Source: Paenibacillus hamazuiensis (lineage in GTDB: Bacteria; Bacillota; Bacilli; Paenibacillales; NBRC-103111). Taken from it: DNA of 64,000 nucleotides. The notes under the pieces are model-generated. The model searched no databases, was not told where the DNA came from, and was given only the letters and a program-made list of their open reading frames with translations. Each line of letters begins with the position of its first letter. The first letter of the stretch is position 1. Made by a program: the position numbers and the translations under genes. Positions 1 to 9,790 of the stretch are shown here, in pieces. The DNA is taken from NCBI RefSeq assembly GCF_023276405.1, contig NZ_JALRMO010000001.1, positions 4,340,001 through 4,404,000 of the forward strand, written 5' to 3'.

Positions 1-1854
1 TTGCTCCTGGAAGATCGGATACGCCTGGGACAGCACGCCGACCGTCTCGTCGATTTCACGTTGAATGGTCTCCGTGATTTGCCCGACCACTTCGATGGAT
101 TGGCGGGATTGATCGGCCAGCTTGCGAATCTCGTCGGCGACGACCATGAACCCTTTGCCCGCAGCTCCTGCTCTCGCCGCCTCAATCGTGGCGTTCAGCG
201 ACAAAATGTTCGTCTGCTTGGTGATATTGTTAAGCATCTCCAAAATTTTTCGGATGGAACGCGTGCTTTCCTTCAGCTTGTCCACCTTTTCAACCATGGA
301 ACGGGTCATTTGCTCGGTTTTGTTCGTTTTCTGAATGAGCTCGGACATATACTGAATCCCTTGCTCACTGGATTTATGAACTTCCGAGGCGGCCGTACCC
401 ATCTGCACGTTGGACTGAATGACCTCTTTCATCTGCTGTCCGATTTGTGCGGTCAGCTCGTTGCCGCGCTCCGACTCGACGGCCAGACTGGATGCGCCGC
501 CGGCGATTTCTTCCGTCGCCACGGCAATCTCTTTGGCCGACATCGCCGTTTTCTTTGAAGCTTCCGACAGCTCGGTCGAGGTGGAAAGCACCTCTTGAGC
601 CGACAAATTCGTCTGCTGCACGAGCGCGGTGATTTTCTCCATCATCTGGTTGAAGCTCGCGCCGAGCTGCCCGATTTCATCCTGACGGTTGATGTTTGTG
701 CGGACGCGAAGGTTGCCCTGCTCGCCTTCCTTCATCAGGTTGCGAATCATGACGATCGGCCTTCCGATCTGCCGGGCTACGACGAAGCCGATAATAACGG
801 CAATAATGGCAGCAATAAAGGCCATTAGCCATGTCATTCCCTGAATCACTTTGGCGTCTTTAACGAGTTCGCCTACCGGCATCGCTCCTACCAGGAACCA
901 GTCCGTCTTGGCCGATTTGTAATAAACGATCTGCATGTCGCCCTTGGCGCTCAGCAAATTGCCGCTGTTTTCCTGCAGCGCAGCTTCCGTCAGCGGCGTC
1001 GTCGAATCCGCACCGATCAGATCTTTGTTTTCGGTATAAACCACCTTGTTTTTACCGGTAGCTATTGACGTGATGCCGCCTTCGCCCATATTGATCTGAT
1101 CGACTTCCTTGCCCAGCGTATCGATGCCGATTTCCATGAGCATCACAGCCTGCACATTGTTGTTCGACGACGATTTCAAAGATCGTCCGATGGCAAAGGT
1201 CGGCGCTCCGGATTGGTCGGCATAACCTTTCGGCTTGGTCTCGAGCCAAAGCGCTTTCCCGTTGGCATCGATGATCTTCTTGAACCACTCTTCGTTTTGC
1301 ACGCTGTTTTGGAAGCTGCCCGATCCCGAGGATGTGATCGGTTCTCCTTCTTTCGATAAAAGATGAAGAGAACGGATCGTTTTATTCGAATAAATGAATA
1401 CGTTCAGCTTGTCGGAAAGAGATTTGCGCAGCTGCAAATAATCGTACGAGCTTTTATTGATCGTTTCTTTATCGTCAAGCATTTTTTTCAAATCGTTATC
1501 AAGCATGATCTGCAGCGAAAGATCCTCATAAATGCCGTACAGAAGGTCCAGCTTCTGGCCCGCCTGGATGACGGTTTGCTCGGAAGCATCCGCCACTTTG
1601 CGCTGAATGACGCCTTTGGATATATTGTACGAGGTTAATCCCACCGTCAAAACAAAAAACAGAATGCTGACAAAAAACATAATAAACAGCTTCATACCGA
1701 CGGATTTCACCGGGTTCTCCAGTCGAACGTTTTTCATCGACTGTCCTACCGCCTGCAGGTTTTGCTTGTTCACGTTCGCTTTGCCGGCAAGCTCCCCCGT
1801 CTTGCTCATCGTCTTCTTCAAACTCTCCTGGATTCCAGCCCACTTGTTCTTCAA
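1..1854 (-). CDS. Methyl-accepting chemotaxis protein (3' end outside window)
   Basis: A transmembrane chemoreceptor that would pass ligand binding to the CheA/CheW array. From the start at 1854: a cytoplasmic N-terminus of about 50 residues, TM1 (around residues 52-73, [13 protein letters not shown]...), an extracellular sensor of about 265 residues (dCache-like by size and placement), TM2 near residues 340-360, then a HAMP domain ([18 protein letters not shown]). The signalling hairpin tip is present ([18 protein letters not shown], then [13 protein letters not shown] at about 125-240). The frame is open to base 1, so the last C-terminal residues are missing. I prefer the TTG at 1854 because GGTGGGTG lies about 9 bases upstream; the GTG at 1863 would sit directly on that ribosome binding site. 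The ligand cannot be told from sequence. It occupies the place downstream of trhP2 where B. subtilis has udk/greA. Confidence 0.93.
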   Translation of the reverse strand, partial: MKNKWAGIQESLKKTMSKTGELAGKANVNKQNLQAVGQSMKNVRLENPVKSVGMKLFIMFFVSILFFVLTVGLTSYNISKGVIQRKVADASEQTVIQAGQKLDLLYGIYEDLSLQIMLDNDLKKMLDDKETINKSSYDYLQLRKSLSDKLNVFIYSNKTIRSLHLLSKEGEPITSSGSGSFQNSVQNEEWFKKIIDANGKALWLETKPKGYADQSGAPTFAIGRSLKSSSNNNVQAVMLMEIGIDTLGKEVDQINMGEGGITSIATGKNKVVYTENKDLIGADSTTPLTEAALQENSGNLLSAKGDMQIVYYKSAKTDWFLVGAMPVGELVKDAKVIQGMTWLMAFIAAIIAVIIGFVVARQIGRPIVMIRNLMKEGEQGNLRVRTNINRQDEIGQLGASFNQMMEKITALVQQTNLSAQEVLSTSTELSEASKKTAMSAKEIAVATEEIAGGASSLAVESERGNELTAQIGQQMKEVIQSNVQMGTAASEVHKSSEQGIQYMSELIQKTNKTEQMTRSMVEKVDKLKESTRSIRKILEMLNNITKQTNILSLNATIEAARAGAAGKGFMVVADEIRKLADQSRQSIEVVGQITETIQREIDETVGVLSQAYPIFQEQ

Positions 1855-2097
1855 AGAAATCACCCACCAGATTCGTAATTGATATGTTGATTAGTCGATA
1901 CGGGCCGCATACGCGTGTTCGCTTGCAAAACAAATTTCGACAATAGGCTACAGTTCCCCTCCAGTTTAATCGCTTACACGCTAAAATTAGGCATAAAAAA
2001 TTATGTATATTGTTACATTCGACACATTTATTTAATATCCTCTTGCCGATACGACATTTTTCCCGTGAATTATTTAACACTTTTCTCGTATTTTTTA

Positions 2098-2163
2098 TGA
2101 AAAAAGGCCTCTTTCCCGGTCGCCGCGGCCATTCGTGGCGGCCACCGGGAAAAAAGGCCTATT
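2098..2163 (-). terminator. Rho-independent terminator after trhP2
   Basis: A long inverted repeat begins right after the trhP2 stop codon. Arms built on AGGCCTTTTTTCCCGGT and ACCGGGAAAGAGGCCT enclose a GC-rich core, and a T-run follows on the minus strand. It is nearly symmetrical, so it may also stop traffic in the other direction. The interval 1855-2097 otherwise holds the presumed promoter of the chemoreceptor gene; I could not assign -35/-10 boxes with confidence. Confidence 0.8.
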
Positions 2164-2164
2164 T

Positions 2165-3454
2165 TCACATCTTGCCTGTTTTTTTGCGCATCATATCGAA
2201 AGGCTGTACGGGCTGCAGCACCTTCATGCGAATTTGCTGCAGCGGATGCCTCGCCGCATCCAGCACATTTCCGTCCATATCGCGGATTTCTCCGACCTTT
2301 TGCTTGAAAAAGGTGCCGTTCGGTCCGAAAAATTCGACCTCCTGCCCCGGCTTGAAATGATTGCGCTGCTGGATCACCGCTTCGCCGGAAGCTTCGTCGT
2401 ATTCCATCACAAGACCGGTGAAATCGTAACCTATAGCTTTGTCCTCCGGTCCGAAAATGTGATCTTCGTGGCCCGGCTCATCGAAGAAAAATCCGGTATT
2501 CAGCGGGCGGTTGGCCGCTTTATAAATTTCTTCGCGCCACTCCTGCTTCAGTTCGTACCGCTTTGGATCGGCAAAATACGAATCGATCGCCTGGCGGTAT
2601 GCGTTCACGACCGTCGCCACATAATGGACGCTTTTCATGCGGCCTTCGATTTTAAAGCTGTCGACGCCGGAGCGGATCAGCTCCGGGACATGCTCGATCA
2701 TGCACAAGTCCTTGGAGCTCATCGAAAATGCGTCGTCCTCCGAATCGAACAGCGGAAGCTCGTTCACGCCGAGCGGCTGTACCGCATCCTCTTCGCTTGT
2801 GAACAGATCGTATTTCCAGCGGCACGACTGGCAGCAGCCGCCGCGGTTCGAGTCCCGGTCCGTAAAATGGTTGGACAAGACGCAGCGGCCCGAATACGAG
2901 CTGCACATCGCGCCGTGGACGAACACCTCGATTTCGATGTCGACATTTTTTTTGATCTCGTTAATTTCCTGCATGCTCGCCTCACGGGCCAAAACGACGC
3001 GGTCGACACCTTCGTTTTTCCAAAACTGCACGGCCTGCCAGTTCATCGTCGACTGCTGCGTGCTAAGGTGTATTTCCAGCTTCGGAGCCACCCGCTTGCA
3101 CGTTTCGATGATAGCCGGGTCGGCGACGATAATGGCCGCCACGCCGGCATCCTGAATGCCCCGCAAATAATCTTCCAGCCCGGCTAGATCCTCGTTATGG
3201 GCGTATATATTCGTAGCCACAAAAACTTTGGCGCCGTATTTCGCGGCGAATTCCACCCCTTCGCGCATCTCCTCGAACGAAAAATTATCCGCATTCGAGC
3301 GCAAGCCGTACTGCTGCCCGCCGATGTACACCGCATCCGCGCCGTAGTGAACGGCGAACTTCAGCTTTTCCAGGCTGCCTGCAGGCGCAAGCAGCTCGGG
3401 TTTTTCCAGCCGCACCCGCTTGCCGAGCAGCTCTTCTTTCGTTAACGTAGCCAT
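2165..3454 (-). CDS. trhP2: Peptidase U32 family protein, tRNA U34 hydroxylation factor TrhP2 (YrrO)
   Basis: A 429-residue U32-family protein. Members of this pair (B. subtilis YrrN/YrrO) are needed for 5-hydroxyuridine formation at the wobble position of tRNA rather than for proteolysis. Near the N-terminus is the typical KPELLAPAGSLEKLKFAVHYGAD start of the TIM-barrel. Around residues 180-215 lies the U32 signature with clustered cysteines (HGAMCSSYSGRC, then RGGCCQSCRWKY), thought to bind an Fe-S cluster in this family. The C-terminal third (from about residue 340) is the extra U32 C-domain that distinguishes P2 from P1. GAGAGGAGTG gives a good ribosome binding site. It lies 26 bases after trhP1 and is probably cotranscribed with mltG and trhP1. 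Confidence 0.92.
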   Translation of the reverse strand: MATLTKEELLGKRVRLEKPELLAPAGSLEKLKFAVHYGADAVYIGGQQYGLRSNADNFSFEEMREGVEFAAKYGAKVFVATNIYAHNEDLAGLEDYLRGIQDAGVAAIIVADPAIIETCKRVAPKLEIHLSTQQSTMNWQAVQFWKNEGVDRVVLAREASMQEINEIKKNVDIEIEVFVHGAMCSSYSGRCVLSNHFTDRDSNRGGCCQSCRWKYDLFTSEEDAVQPLGVNELPLFDSEDDAFSMSSKDLCMIEHVPELIRSGVDSFKIEGRMKSVHYVATVVNAYRQAIDSYFADPKRYELKQEWREEIYKAANRPLNTGFFFDEPGHEDHIFGPEDKAIGYDFTGLVMEYDEASGEAVIQQRNHFKPGQEVEFFGPNGTFFKQKVGEIRDMDGNVLDAARHPLQQIRMKVLQPVQPFDMMRKKTGKM

Positions 3455-3480
3455 AAAAGTGTCACTCCTCTCTTCAGCAA

Positions 3481-4410
3481 TTAATATACTTGTTCTTTAT
3501 AGAAAAATCCGAAGCTCAGCTCGCGGCCCTCCGGTTGTATTTCACGAATGGCATAGAGCCACTCCTCATTAAATTCATACCCTTCGGGATTCGCGCAATA
3601 TGCGTCGATCGCCCGGCGGTAGCTGCGCAGCACCGTTTCGTTATATTCGGTCGTTTTCAGCAGCGATTCGATCTTGAAGCTGTCGAGTTTCCCTTCCATC
3701 AGTTCATGAAGGCTTTCGAGCATGCAAATATCGTCAGCGCTCATAATATGCGTGCCGCCGGCGTCCTCATAGATCGGGTAACGTTCGTCGCGGCGCTCCT
3801 CCTCAATCAGGAACAGCTTGCGGTTTTGACCGAGCTCCTCCTTGCTGCGGGATTGGCCTTGATGCTCCATATAATTCACCAGCAGCGATCGCTTGGAATG
3901 ATAAATATTCGTCATTCCGTGCACCTGAACCTGCACATCCATCTTCGCATGGCGTCCGATTTCAAGCACCTGCTCCAAGTTGAGCTCGCGCGCGAGCACC
4001 ACTCTCGATGCGCCTTTGGATGCCCAATAGTTGGCCGTCACATAGTTGGTCGACGTCATTTCCGCGTTCCAATGCAGCGCCACTCCCGGCGCATGCTGCT
4101 TGGCCGCCACAAGCACGGCCGGATCGCCGAACACGATCGCATCGGCGCCGAGCTCACCGAGCTTTTGCAAATAAGCGGGCAAATCGCCCAATGCATCGTT
4201 GTCCAGTATGTTGTTGACGAGCACGTACACTTTGGCGCCTTTCGCATGGGCCGCGGGAATCGCTTCGGCGAGCTCGTCCGGCCTCATCTCGCCGGGCAGC
4301 CTCATGCCGAAACGGAGCTCTCCGACTTCGACCGCATCGGCGCCCGCATCGATGTATCGCAGCATTTGCTCGGTGGAGCCTGCAGGAATGAGCAGCTCGG
4401 GTTTTTTCAC
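3481..4410 (-). CDS. trhP1: Peptidase U32 family protein, tRNA hydroxylation partner TrhP1 (YrrN)
   Basis: A 309-residue U32-family protein, the short partner of TrhP2; 309 residues is also my recollection of the B. subtilis YrrN length. It starts with KKPELLIPAGSTEQMLRYIDAGAD, the same barrel entry as TrhP2, and has the shortened U32 signature (VQVHGMTNIYHSKRSLLVNY), where the Cys-rich loop of P2 is replaced. The upstream ATG at 4428 has no Shine-Dalgarno sequence, whereas GAGGTG lies 6 bases before the GTG at 4410, so I use the GTG. The mltG stop is 27 bases upstream. In B. subtilis the tRNA methyltransferase gene trmR lies between mltG and this gene; it is absent here. Confidence 0.9.
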   Translation of the reverse strand: MKKPELLIPAGSTEQMLRYIDAGADAVEVGELRFGMRLPGEMRPDELAEAIPAAHAKGAKVYVLVNNILDNDALGDLPAYLQKLGELGADAIVFGDPAVLVAAKQHAPGVALHWNAEMTSTNYVTANYWASKGASRVVLARELNLEQVLEIGRHAKMDVQVQVHGMTNIYHSKRSLLVNYMEHQGQSRSKEELGQNRKLFLIEEERRDERYPIYEDAGGTHIMSADDICMLESLHELMEGKLDSFKIESLLKTTEYNETVLRSYRRAIDAYCANPEGYEFNEEWLYAIREIQPEGRELSFGFFYKEQVY

Positions 4411-4436
4411 ATCCAACACCTCTAACATTCAGGGAT

Positions 4437-5489
4437 TCATTTTTCGGACATCTTCTGGCTCGCGGCAATGTTTTTCTGATGCTCTTCGTACGTTTCCGCG
4501 AACAAATGTCCCTTGCTGCCGTCTTTTTTCGTCACGTAAAACAAAAATTTCGTCTCCGCCGGATAAAGCGCCGCCTTGATGGAAGATAAGCTCGGACTTG
4601 CAATCGGGCCGGGCGGAAGACCGGGATGAAGGTACGTATTGTACGGGCTTTCGATCTGCAGATCTTTTTCGAACAGCCTCTCCTTCGGCTTGTCGAACAA
4701 ATATTGCACGGTCGCATCGATCTGCAGGTTCATATTTTTCGTGAGACGGTTGTAAATAATGCCGGCCACGATCGGACGTTCTTCGTCCAAAGCCACTTCG
4801 CGTTCGACCAGCGAGGCTACCGTCATAATCTGATGGAAACCGAACTCCTTCGCTTTCGACGCTTCCGGCCAATCCGCGGGCAGTTCTCCGAGCTTGACGT
4901 CGAGCTCCGAAAGCATCCTGTCGATCATTTCGTCGACGGTTACATCCTTTTTCCACTCATACGTTTCCGGAAAAAGATACCCCTCCAGCCGGTGCCTGAT
5001 CGCCGGATTATCCGGAATCGCCTGCGCCGCTTTAGCGGCAAGAGTTCTCGGCTCATCCGCTTTGCCCATAAAAGCTGCCGCATCGGTTCCGAACTGCTGG
5101 CCGATCTTCTCGGCAATTTGCCGGATCGTGTAGCCTTCCGGCACCGTGAGCCGCAGCATTTCCTCTTTCACAATTTGCCCTTTATTGAGCTTTTCGATGA
5201 TTTCATCAACCGTAATCCCCGGCGACATGGCGTAACGTCCCGCCTGGAATTTGCTCCCTTGCTTCTTCCATTTCAAATAATACGTAAAAACGGAAGCATT
5301 TCGGATAAGCCCGCTTTTTTCCAGCTGTTTTGCCACCTCGGCGGGTCCGGTCCCCGGCGCGATGTCGAGTTGCACAACTTCCACAGAAGCCGGCATCGGC
5401 TTCAGCGCCTTGACCGTATACCCATATATTCCCGCCGCCGCTCCCAGCAAAACGAACAAGCCAAGGAGCGCAATCCGCGTCAATCTCAC
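4437..5489 (-). CDS. mltG: Endolytic peptidoglycan transglycosylase MltG (YrrL)
   Basis: A membrane-anchored lytic transglycosylase that cuts nascent glycan strands and acts as a terminator of glycan polymerisation. One N-terminal TM segment (IALLGLFVLLGAAAGIYGYTV, about residues 6-26) is followed by a LysM-like region and the YceG domain. The catalytic Glu is expected in ASLVEREV (around residue 255), followed by PIVAGIIYNRL and the conserved SPYNTYLHPGLPPGPIASP block. Length 350, normal for the family. The start is GTG at 5489, but a TTG at 5483 is better placed relative to AAGGTG; the two differ by two residues. It heads the mltG-trhP1-trhP2 group and is separated from the DUF1292 gene upstream by a terminator. 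Confidence 0.93.
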   Translation of the reverse strand: MRLTRIALLGLFVLLGAAAGIYGYTVKALKPMPASVEVVQLDIAPGTGPAEVAKQLEKSGLIRNASVFTYYLKWKKQGSKFQAGRYAMSPGITVDEIIEKLNKGQIVKEEMLRLTVPEGYTIRQIAEKIGQQFGTDAAAFMGKADEPRTLAAKAAQAIPDNPAIRHRLEGYLFPETYEWKKDVTVDEMIDRMLSELDVKLGELPADWPEASKAKEFGFHQIMTVASLVEREVALDEERPIVAGIIYNRLTKNMNLQIDATVQYLFDKPKERLFEKDLQIESPYNTYLHPGLPPGPIASPSLSSIKAALYPAETKFLFYVTKKDGSKGHLFAETYEEHQKNIAASQKMSEK

Positions 5490-5566
5490 ACCTTACAAGC
5501 CCCTTCCAAAAAATCACCAACTAACCGGTTATCTAAAAAATTGGCATCCTATAATTCCCTATGCAA

Positions 5567-5593
5567 TGAAAAAGAGCGGATCGGCGTCCGCTC
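5567..5593 (-). terminator. Terminator after the DUF1292 gene
   Basis: Minus-strand hairpin GAGCGGA/TCCGCTC with a 6-base loop, followed by TTTTT. It lies 24 bases past the stop of the 102-residue DUF1292 gene and separates the ireB-ruvX-DUF1292 group from mltG. Confidence 0.8.
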
Positions 5594-5616
5594 GGTTCTT
5601 ATTCCCGTAAACAGAT

Positions 5617-5925
5617 TTACTGATCTACATCCGCCGGGAACGTCATCTCGTCGTAAAGCTCGGAGACCGTCTCCCATTCGTCGTCGTCTTCGATCGTCTC
5701 CAGCTCCAGCTCGCCGCCGGGACCGGAGGATACGATAAAGATCGCCACTTCCTCTTCTTTCTTCAGCTGATCGTCCTGCAGCACCGCATAGCTTTTATCC
5801 CCAAGCGAAAATTCGGCCAAAATGCGGTACACGGTCGATTCGTCCTGCTCGTCATACAAAATAATATCATCTCCGTATTGGGAGCGCAACTGATTCGTCT
5901 CTTTCACATCGTTTAATGTCGCCAA
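5617..5925 (-). CDS. DUF1292 family acidic protein (YrzB-like), copy 2
   Basis: A 102-residue acidic protein of the DUF1292/YrzB family, function unknown. It has the family pattern of a short beta-rich domain: GDDIILYDEQDESTVYRILAEF, then SYAVLQDD, then an acidic C-terminal stretch with IEDDDEWETVSELYDEM. It lies 25 bases after a second DUF1292 gene, to which it is clearly related (both end in an E/D-rich DDEEEW- or DDDEWETV-type helix). The pair probably arose by duplication; B. subtilis has one yrzB at this point. Confidence 0.85.
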   Translation of the reverse strand: MATLNDVKETNQLRSQYGDDIILYDEQDESTVYRILAEFSLGDKSYAVLQDDQLKKEEEVAIFIVSSGPGGELELETIEDDDEWETVSELYDEMTFPADVDQ

Positions 5926-5950
5926 AACGGTTCCTCGCTTTCGAAGCGTT

Positions 5951-6253
5951 TTAATCTTCCTCTTCGTTCATTTCGTCCATCAGCGTATTAAACGTTTCTT
6001 CGACAATGTTCCATTCTTCCTCGTCGTCGATCGTAAACAGCTGCAGATCGTCGCCGTCCTCTTCGTAACGGAATGCGTATACTTCGCCTTCTTCTTCGTC
6101 GCCCGAGTCAACGGGAACGACCATCATGTACTTCTTGTCCGAGCCGTCCACTTCGAATTTCATGATCACTTCGAATTCTTCTTCGTTGCCTTCATCATCG
6201 GGAATGTAAATAATCTCCGGCTCTTCTTCATTCAGCAATTCCTCTTTGGACAT
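5951..6253 (-). CDS. yrzB: DUF1292 family acidic protein (YrzB-like), copy 1
   Basis: A 100-residue, very acidic protein (about a third Asp/Glu) of the DUF1292 family, in the position of yrzB directly after ruvX/yrrK. Visible family features are EIIYIPDDEGNEEEFEVIMKF, KKYMMVVPVD, a central EVYAFRY strand and the terminal IDDEEEWNIVEETFNTLMDEM helix. Its start is 8 bases from the ruvX stop, so the two are translated from one message. Role unknown; a regulatory or adaptor function is only a guess from size, charge and operon position. Confidence 0.88.
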   Translation of the reverse strand: MSKEELLNEEEPEIIYIPDDEGNEEEFEVIMKFEVDGSDKKYMMVVPVDSGDEEEGEVYAFRYEEDGDDLQLFTIDDEEEWNIVEETFNTLMDEMNEEED

Positions 6254-6260
6254 CTTGCCT

Positions 6261-6674
6261 TCACCTCTTCTTGGAATCCATATAACCTTGCAAAATAAGC
6301 GCTGCCGCCATTTTATCGACGACGAGCTTGCGTTTCCTGCGGCTTACATCAGCCTCAAGCAGCGTTCGCTGCGCCGATACGGTTGTCAAACGTTCGTCCC
6401 ACAAATGTACGGGTAATCCTATTGTTTGTTCCAGCCTTTGGGCAAATGCAATGCAAATTTCTCCACGCGGGCCGACCGTATTGTTCATGTTTTTGGGCAA
6501 ACCGACGACAATTTCCGTGACGCCGTATTGCTCCACGATTTGCTTCAATCTCTCGAGATCCTGCTCTTCCTTCTGGCGGCGGATGACCTCAAGCCCCTGC
6601 GCCGTCCAGCCGAGCTCGTCGCTGACGGCGACGCCGATCGTTTTGTCTCCGTAGTCCAGTCCCATCCAGCGCAT
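6261..6674 (-). CDS. ruvX: RNase H-fold protein YqgF/RuvX (YrrK)
   Basis: A 137-residue YqgF-family protein. Members have an RNase H/resolvase fold; proposed roles are Holliday-junction resolution and 16S rRNA 5'-end maturation. Key motifs are visible: the first catalytic Asp in [17 protein letters not shown], the [15 protein letters not shown] block (around residues 75-90), LWDERLTT near residue 105 and the Lys-rich loop before [17 protein letters not shown] precedes the start. It sits between ireB and yrzB as in B. subtilis, but a hairpin with a T-run separates it from ireB. Confidence 0.93.
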   Translation of the reverse strand: MRWMGLDYGDKTIGVAVSDELGWTAQGLEVIRRQKEEQDLERLKQIVEQYGVTEIVVGLPKNMNNTVGPRGEICIAFAQRLEQTIGLPVHLWDERLTTVSAQRTLLEADVSRRKRKLVVDKMAAALILQGYMDSKKR

Positions 6675-6686
6675 GCCGATTCTCCT

Positions 6687-6713
6687 AAAAAGGCCAATGA
6701 TTCCTCATTGGCC
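6687..6713 (-). terminator. Intra-operon hairpin between ireB and ruvX
   Basis: A perfect 9-bp stem GGCCAATGA/TCATTGGCC with a 4-base loop and TTTTT on the minus strand. The T-run is followed at once by AGGAGAATCGGC and the ruvX ATG. It looks like an intrinsic terminator that would reduce ruvX-yrzB expression relative to ireB, or protect the ireB 3' end. Confidence 0.65.
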
Positions 6714-6720
6714 GCATCCC

Positions 6721-6984
6721 TTAAGATTTATGTTGATTCAAATAGGAACGGACCAGCTCTTCGATCAGCTCGTCGCGTTCGCGTTTGCGGATCATGCTTC
6801 TCGCATTGTTATGGCGCGGGATATAAGCCGGATCGCCCGAAAGCAGGTAACCGACGATCTGGTTGATCGGGTTGTAGCCCTTTTCCTGCAGCGCATCGTA
6901 CACGGCCAAAATCACTTCTTTGGGTGATGTTTCGATCTCTTCCGCTTTTACATTGAACTTCATCGTTTTGTCCATGGAACTCAT
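6721..6984 (-). CDS. ireB: IreB family regulatory phosphoprotein (YrzL, DUF965)
   Basis: An 87-residue IreB/DUF965 protein. In Enterococcus IreB is a substrate of the PASTA-type Ser/Thr kinase IreK and affects cephalosporin tolerance; in Bacillus the orthologue is YrzL. The highly conserved core [19 protein letters not shown], then [10 protein letters not shown], then [14 protein letters not shown] is intact. A longer reading from 7020 is possible, but AGGGGGTG sits just before the ATG at 6984, and the sequence from there ([12 protein letters not shown]) matches the family start. It begins the ireB-ruvX-yrzB operon immediately downstream of alaS. Confidence 0.92.
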   Translation of the reverse strand: MSSMDKTMKFNVKAEEIETSPKEVILAVYDALQEKGYNPINQIVGYLLSGDPAYIPRHNNARSMIRKRERDELIEELVRSYLNQHKS

Positions 6985-7069
6985 AACAGCACCCCCTGAA
7001 ACTGAAACTGCACTAACCAAATATTGCTAATTGTATATATTCGCCATTTGTCGAAATATTCCTGTTGAC

Positions 7070-7121
7070 GGCGAAAAAATTTTTCGGAGCCGGAAGGGCA
7101 AGACGCCCGTCCGAGGCTCCG
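7070..7121 (-). terminator. Terminator after alaS
   Basis: Minus-strand stem CGGAGCC/GGCTCCG enclosing an inner GGGC/GCCC pairing, followed by an A-run and TTTTTT. It begins 15 bases past the alaS stop. Confidence 0.75.
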
Positions 7122-7135
7122 GAACCGTATCGATA

Positions 7136-9766
7136 TTATTTCGCCGCTTGCTCCGAGAGCAGCGATTCTACGCTCTCCAGCGCTTCCTTCAGCTTGGACG
7201 CGTCTTTGCCGCCGGCCTGTGCCATGTCCGGACGGCCGCCGCCGCTGCCGCCGCAGCGGGCCGCAACTTCTTTAATGATTTTACCGGCGTGGTAGCCCTT
7301 GGACACAAGATCCGGGGTTACCGCGGCCACCAGGTTCACCTTGTCTTCGGCGACGGCGCCGAGCACGATGACGCCTGAACCGATGTCCGTCTTCATCTGA
7401 TCGACGATGGTTCGCAGCGAATCCATGTCCGCCGCGCTCACCTGGGCCGCCAGCAGCGAGATGCCCGCCGCCTGCTTCACCTGATCCTTAAGCGATCCGG
7501 CTTCGATGCTGCTCAGCTTGCCGCGCAGCGATTCGTTTTCGCGGGACAGCTCCTTAAGCTGGGCGAACAAGCCGTCGATGCGCTTCGGCACATCCTGGAT
7601 GTTCGACTTGAGCAGCGCCGCAGACTCGCGCAGAAGCTGCATTTGCTGCTCAAGGAATTGATACGCATGGCGTCCGGTCACCGCTTCGATGCGGCGCACG
7701 CCGGAGCCGATGCCCGATTCGCTCAAAATTTTAAACAGCCCGATTTGGCTCGTGTTCTGCACATGGCAGCCGCCGCACAGCTCCAGGCTGTAGTCGCCGA
7801 CGCGGACGACGCGGACGATATCGCCGTATTTTTCGCCGAACAACGCCATCGCCCCCATCGCTTTCGCTTCCGCGATCGGCTTCAGCGAAATGTCGAGCGC
7901 GGTGCTTTTCCAAATTTGCCGGTTGACGCGCTCTTCGATATCCTGCAGCTCCTCGGCCGAGATGCCGCCGAAATGCGAGAAGTCGAAGCGCAGCCGCTCC
8001 GGCGCCACCAAAGAGCCGGCCTGGTTGACATGCTCGCCGAGCACTTCCTTCAGCGCTTTGTGCAGCAGGTGCGTCGCCGTGTGGTTTTTCACGATGTCCT
8101 GACGGAGCTCCTCGGATACGCGCGCTTCCACCGTCTCACCGGAACGGAGTACGCCGGATTCGACAATGACCGTATGCACGTGCTGCCCGTGCGGCGCCTT
8201 GCTTACGGTGTCCACCTTCAGCTTCAGGTCTCCGCTGACGATTTCGCCGTGATCGCTTACCTGACCACCGCTTTCCGCGTAAAACGGCGTCCGGTCGAGA
8301 ATGACCTGGCACGTTTCGCCGGTGCCGACCAAATCGACAAACTGGTTTTCGTGAACGATCGCAATCACTTTAGCACTTGTTACCAATTCATTATATCCAA
8401 CAAATTCGCTTTTAACCGTAAAATCGGCAAGCGGTCCGCCCTGCACCTTCATGCTTTCCGATTCCTGACGAGCCGCCCTCGCGCGCTCACGCTGCTCCTG
8501 CATCGCCTTGTCGAAGCCGTCGCGGTCGACCGTCATGCCTTTCTCGGCGGCGAAATCCTCGGTGAGATCGAATGGGAAGCCGTACGTATCGTACAGTTTG
8601 AACGCGTCCGGTCCGGAAATTTGCGTCCGTCCTTCCGCTTTGGCGCGGGATGTCATCTCTTCGAGAATGGTCAGCCCGTCGGACAGCGTTTCGTGGAAAC
8701 GCTCCTCTTCGGTGCGGATCACCTTTTCGATAAACTCGCGTTTTTCCACAACCTCCGGATAATAGACGCCCATGATGTCGCCGACGATGGATGTCAGCTT
8801 GTATAAGAACGGCTTATCCATGCCGAGCACCTTGCCGTAACGGACCGCGCGGCGCAGCAGACGGCGGATGATATAACCGCGTCCTTCGTTGGACGGAAGC
8901 ACGCCGTCGCCCACGGAAAATGCTACGGTTCGGATGTGGTCGGCGATCACCTTCAGCGCCACATCGTGGTCCGGATTCACATGATATTGTACCCCGGCCA
9001 GCTCGCATGTCTTCTGAATGATCGGCTGGAACAGGTCGGTATCGAAGTTCGAATCGACGTCCTGCAGGATCGAAGCGAACCGTTCGAGACCGGCCCCGGT
9101 ATCGATATTTTTTTGCGGAAGCGGCGTATAGCTGCCGTCCTTGTTATGGTTGAACTGCGAAAACACGAGGTTCCATACTTCGAGGAAACGCTCGTTTTCG
9201 CCGCCGGGCCAGCATTCCGGATCGTTAAGATCGCCGTATTTGTCGCCGCGGTCGTAAAAAATTTCTGTACACGGTCCGCACGGACCTTCGCCGATGTCCC
9301 AGAAGTTGTCCTGCAGCTTGTAGATGCGCTCCTCAGGCAAGCCGATCTTTTTGTTCCAAAATTCGAATGCTTCCGTATCCTCGGGATAAATCGTAACCGA
9401 AAGGCGATTCGGATCGAACCCGATCCATTTCGGGTCGGTCAGAAACTCCCACGCCCACGTGATCGCTTCCTCCTTAAAATAATCGCCGATCGAGAAGTTG
9501 CCGAGCATTTCGAAAAACGTATGGTGCCGGCGCGTTTTGCCGACGTTCTCGATGTCGTTGGTGCGGATGCACTTTTGCGAGTTGGCGATCCGGGGGTTGT
9601 CCGGCACGACACGGCCGTCGAAATACGGCTTGAGCGGCGCCATTCCCGCATTGATCCACAGAAGCGACGGGTCGTTATGCGGCACGAGCGGGGCGCTCGG
9701 TTCGATGTTGTGCCCTTTGCTGGCGAAGAAGTCAAGCCACTTTTTGCGAATTTCTGCTGCTTTCAT
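7136..9766 (-). CDS. alaS: Alanyl-tRNA synthetase
   Basis: Class II synthetase that charges tRNA-Ala. 876 residues, normal length. The catalytic core is N-terminal ([19 protein letters not shown]; motif 2 near [20 protein letters not shown]). The editing domain has its zinc ligands in [11 protein letters not shown] and CGGCHVQNT. The C-terminal C-Ala/DHHA1 domain ends in the glycine-rich [16 protein letters not shown] motif. GGAGG 9 bases before the ATG is a strong ribosome binding site. Transcription is controlled by an Ala T-box leader and a consensus promoter (listed separately). Confidence 0.98.
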   Translation of the reverse strand: MKAAEIRKKWLDFFASKGHNIEPSAPLVPHNDPSLLWINAGMAPLKPYFDGRVVPDNPRIANSQKCIRTNDIENVGKTRRHHTFFEMLGNFSIGDYFKEEAITWAWEFLTDPKWIGFDPNRLSVTIYPEDTEAFEFWNKKIGLPEERIYKLQDNFWDIGEGPCGPCTEIFYDRGDKYGDLNDPECWPGGENERFLEVWNLVFSQFNHNKDGSYTPLPQKNIDTGAGLERFASILQDVDSNFDTDLFQPIIQKTCELAGVQYHVNPDHDVALKVIADHIRTVAFSVGDGVLPSNEGRGYIIRRLLRRAVRYGKVLGMDKPFLYKLTSIVGDIMGVYYPEVVEKREFIEKVIRTEEERFHETLSDGLTILEEMTSRAKAEGRTQISGPDAFKLYDTYGFPFDLTEDFAAEKGMTVDRDGFDKAMQEQRERARAARQESESMKVQGGPLADFTVKSEFVGYNELVTSAKVIAIVHENQFVDLVGTGETCQVILDRTPFYAESGGQVSDHGEIVSGDLKLKVDTVSKAPHGQHVHTVIVESGVLRSGETVEARVSEELRQDIVKNHTATHLLHKALKEVLGEHVNQAGSLVAPERLRFDFSHFGGISAEELQDIEERVNRQIWKSTALDISLKPIAEAKAMGAMALFGEKYGDIVRVVRVGDYSLELCGGCHVQNTSQIGLFKILSESGIGSGVRRIEAVTGRHAYQFLEQQMQLLRESAALLKSNIQDVPKRIDGLFAQLKELSRENESLRGKLSSIEAGSLKDQVKQAAGISLLAAQVSAADMDSLRTIVDQMKTDIGSGVIVLGAVAEDKVNLVAAVTPDLVSKGYHAGKIIKEVAARCGGSGGGRPDMAQAGGKDASKLKEALESVESLLSEQAAK

Positions 9767-9790
9767 ACTTTATTGGCCTCCTTAAAAATT

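Noticed and set aside
1526-2080. Minus-strand open frame of 184 codons overlapping the 5' part of the chemoreceptor gene.
   Set aside because: It is an out-of-frame reading of the chemoreceptor; the receptor frame shows TM, sensor, HAMP and signalling motifs.
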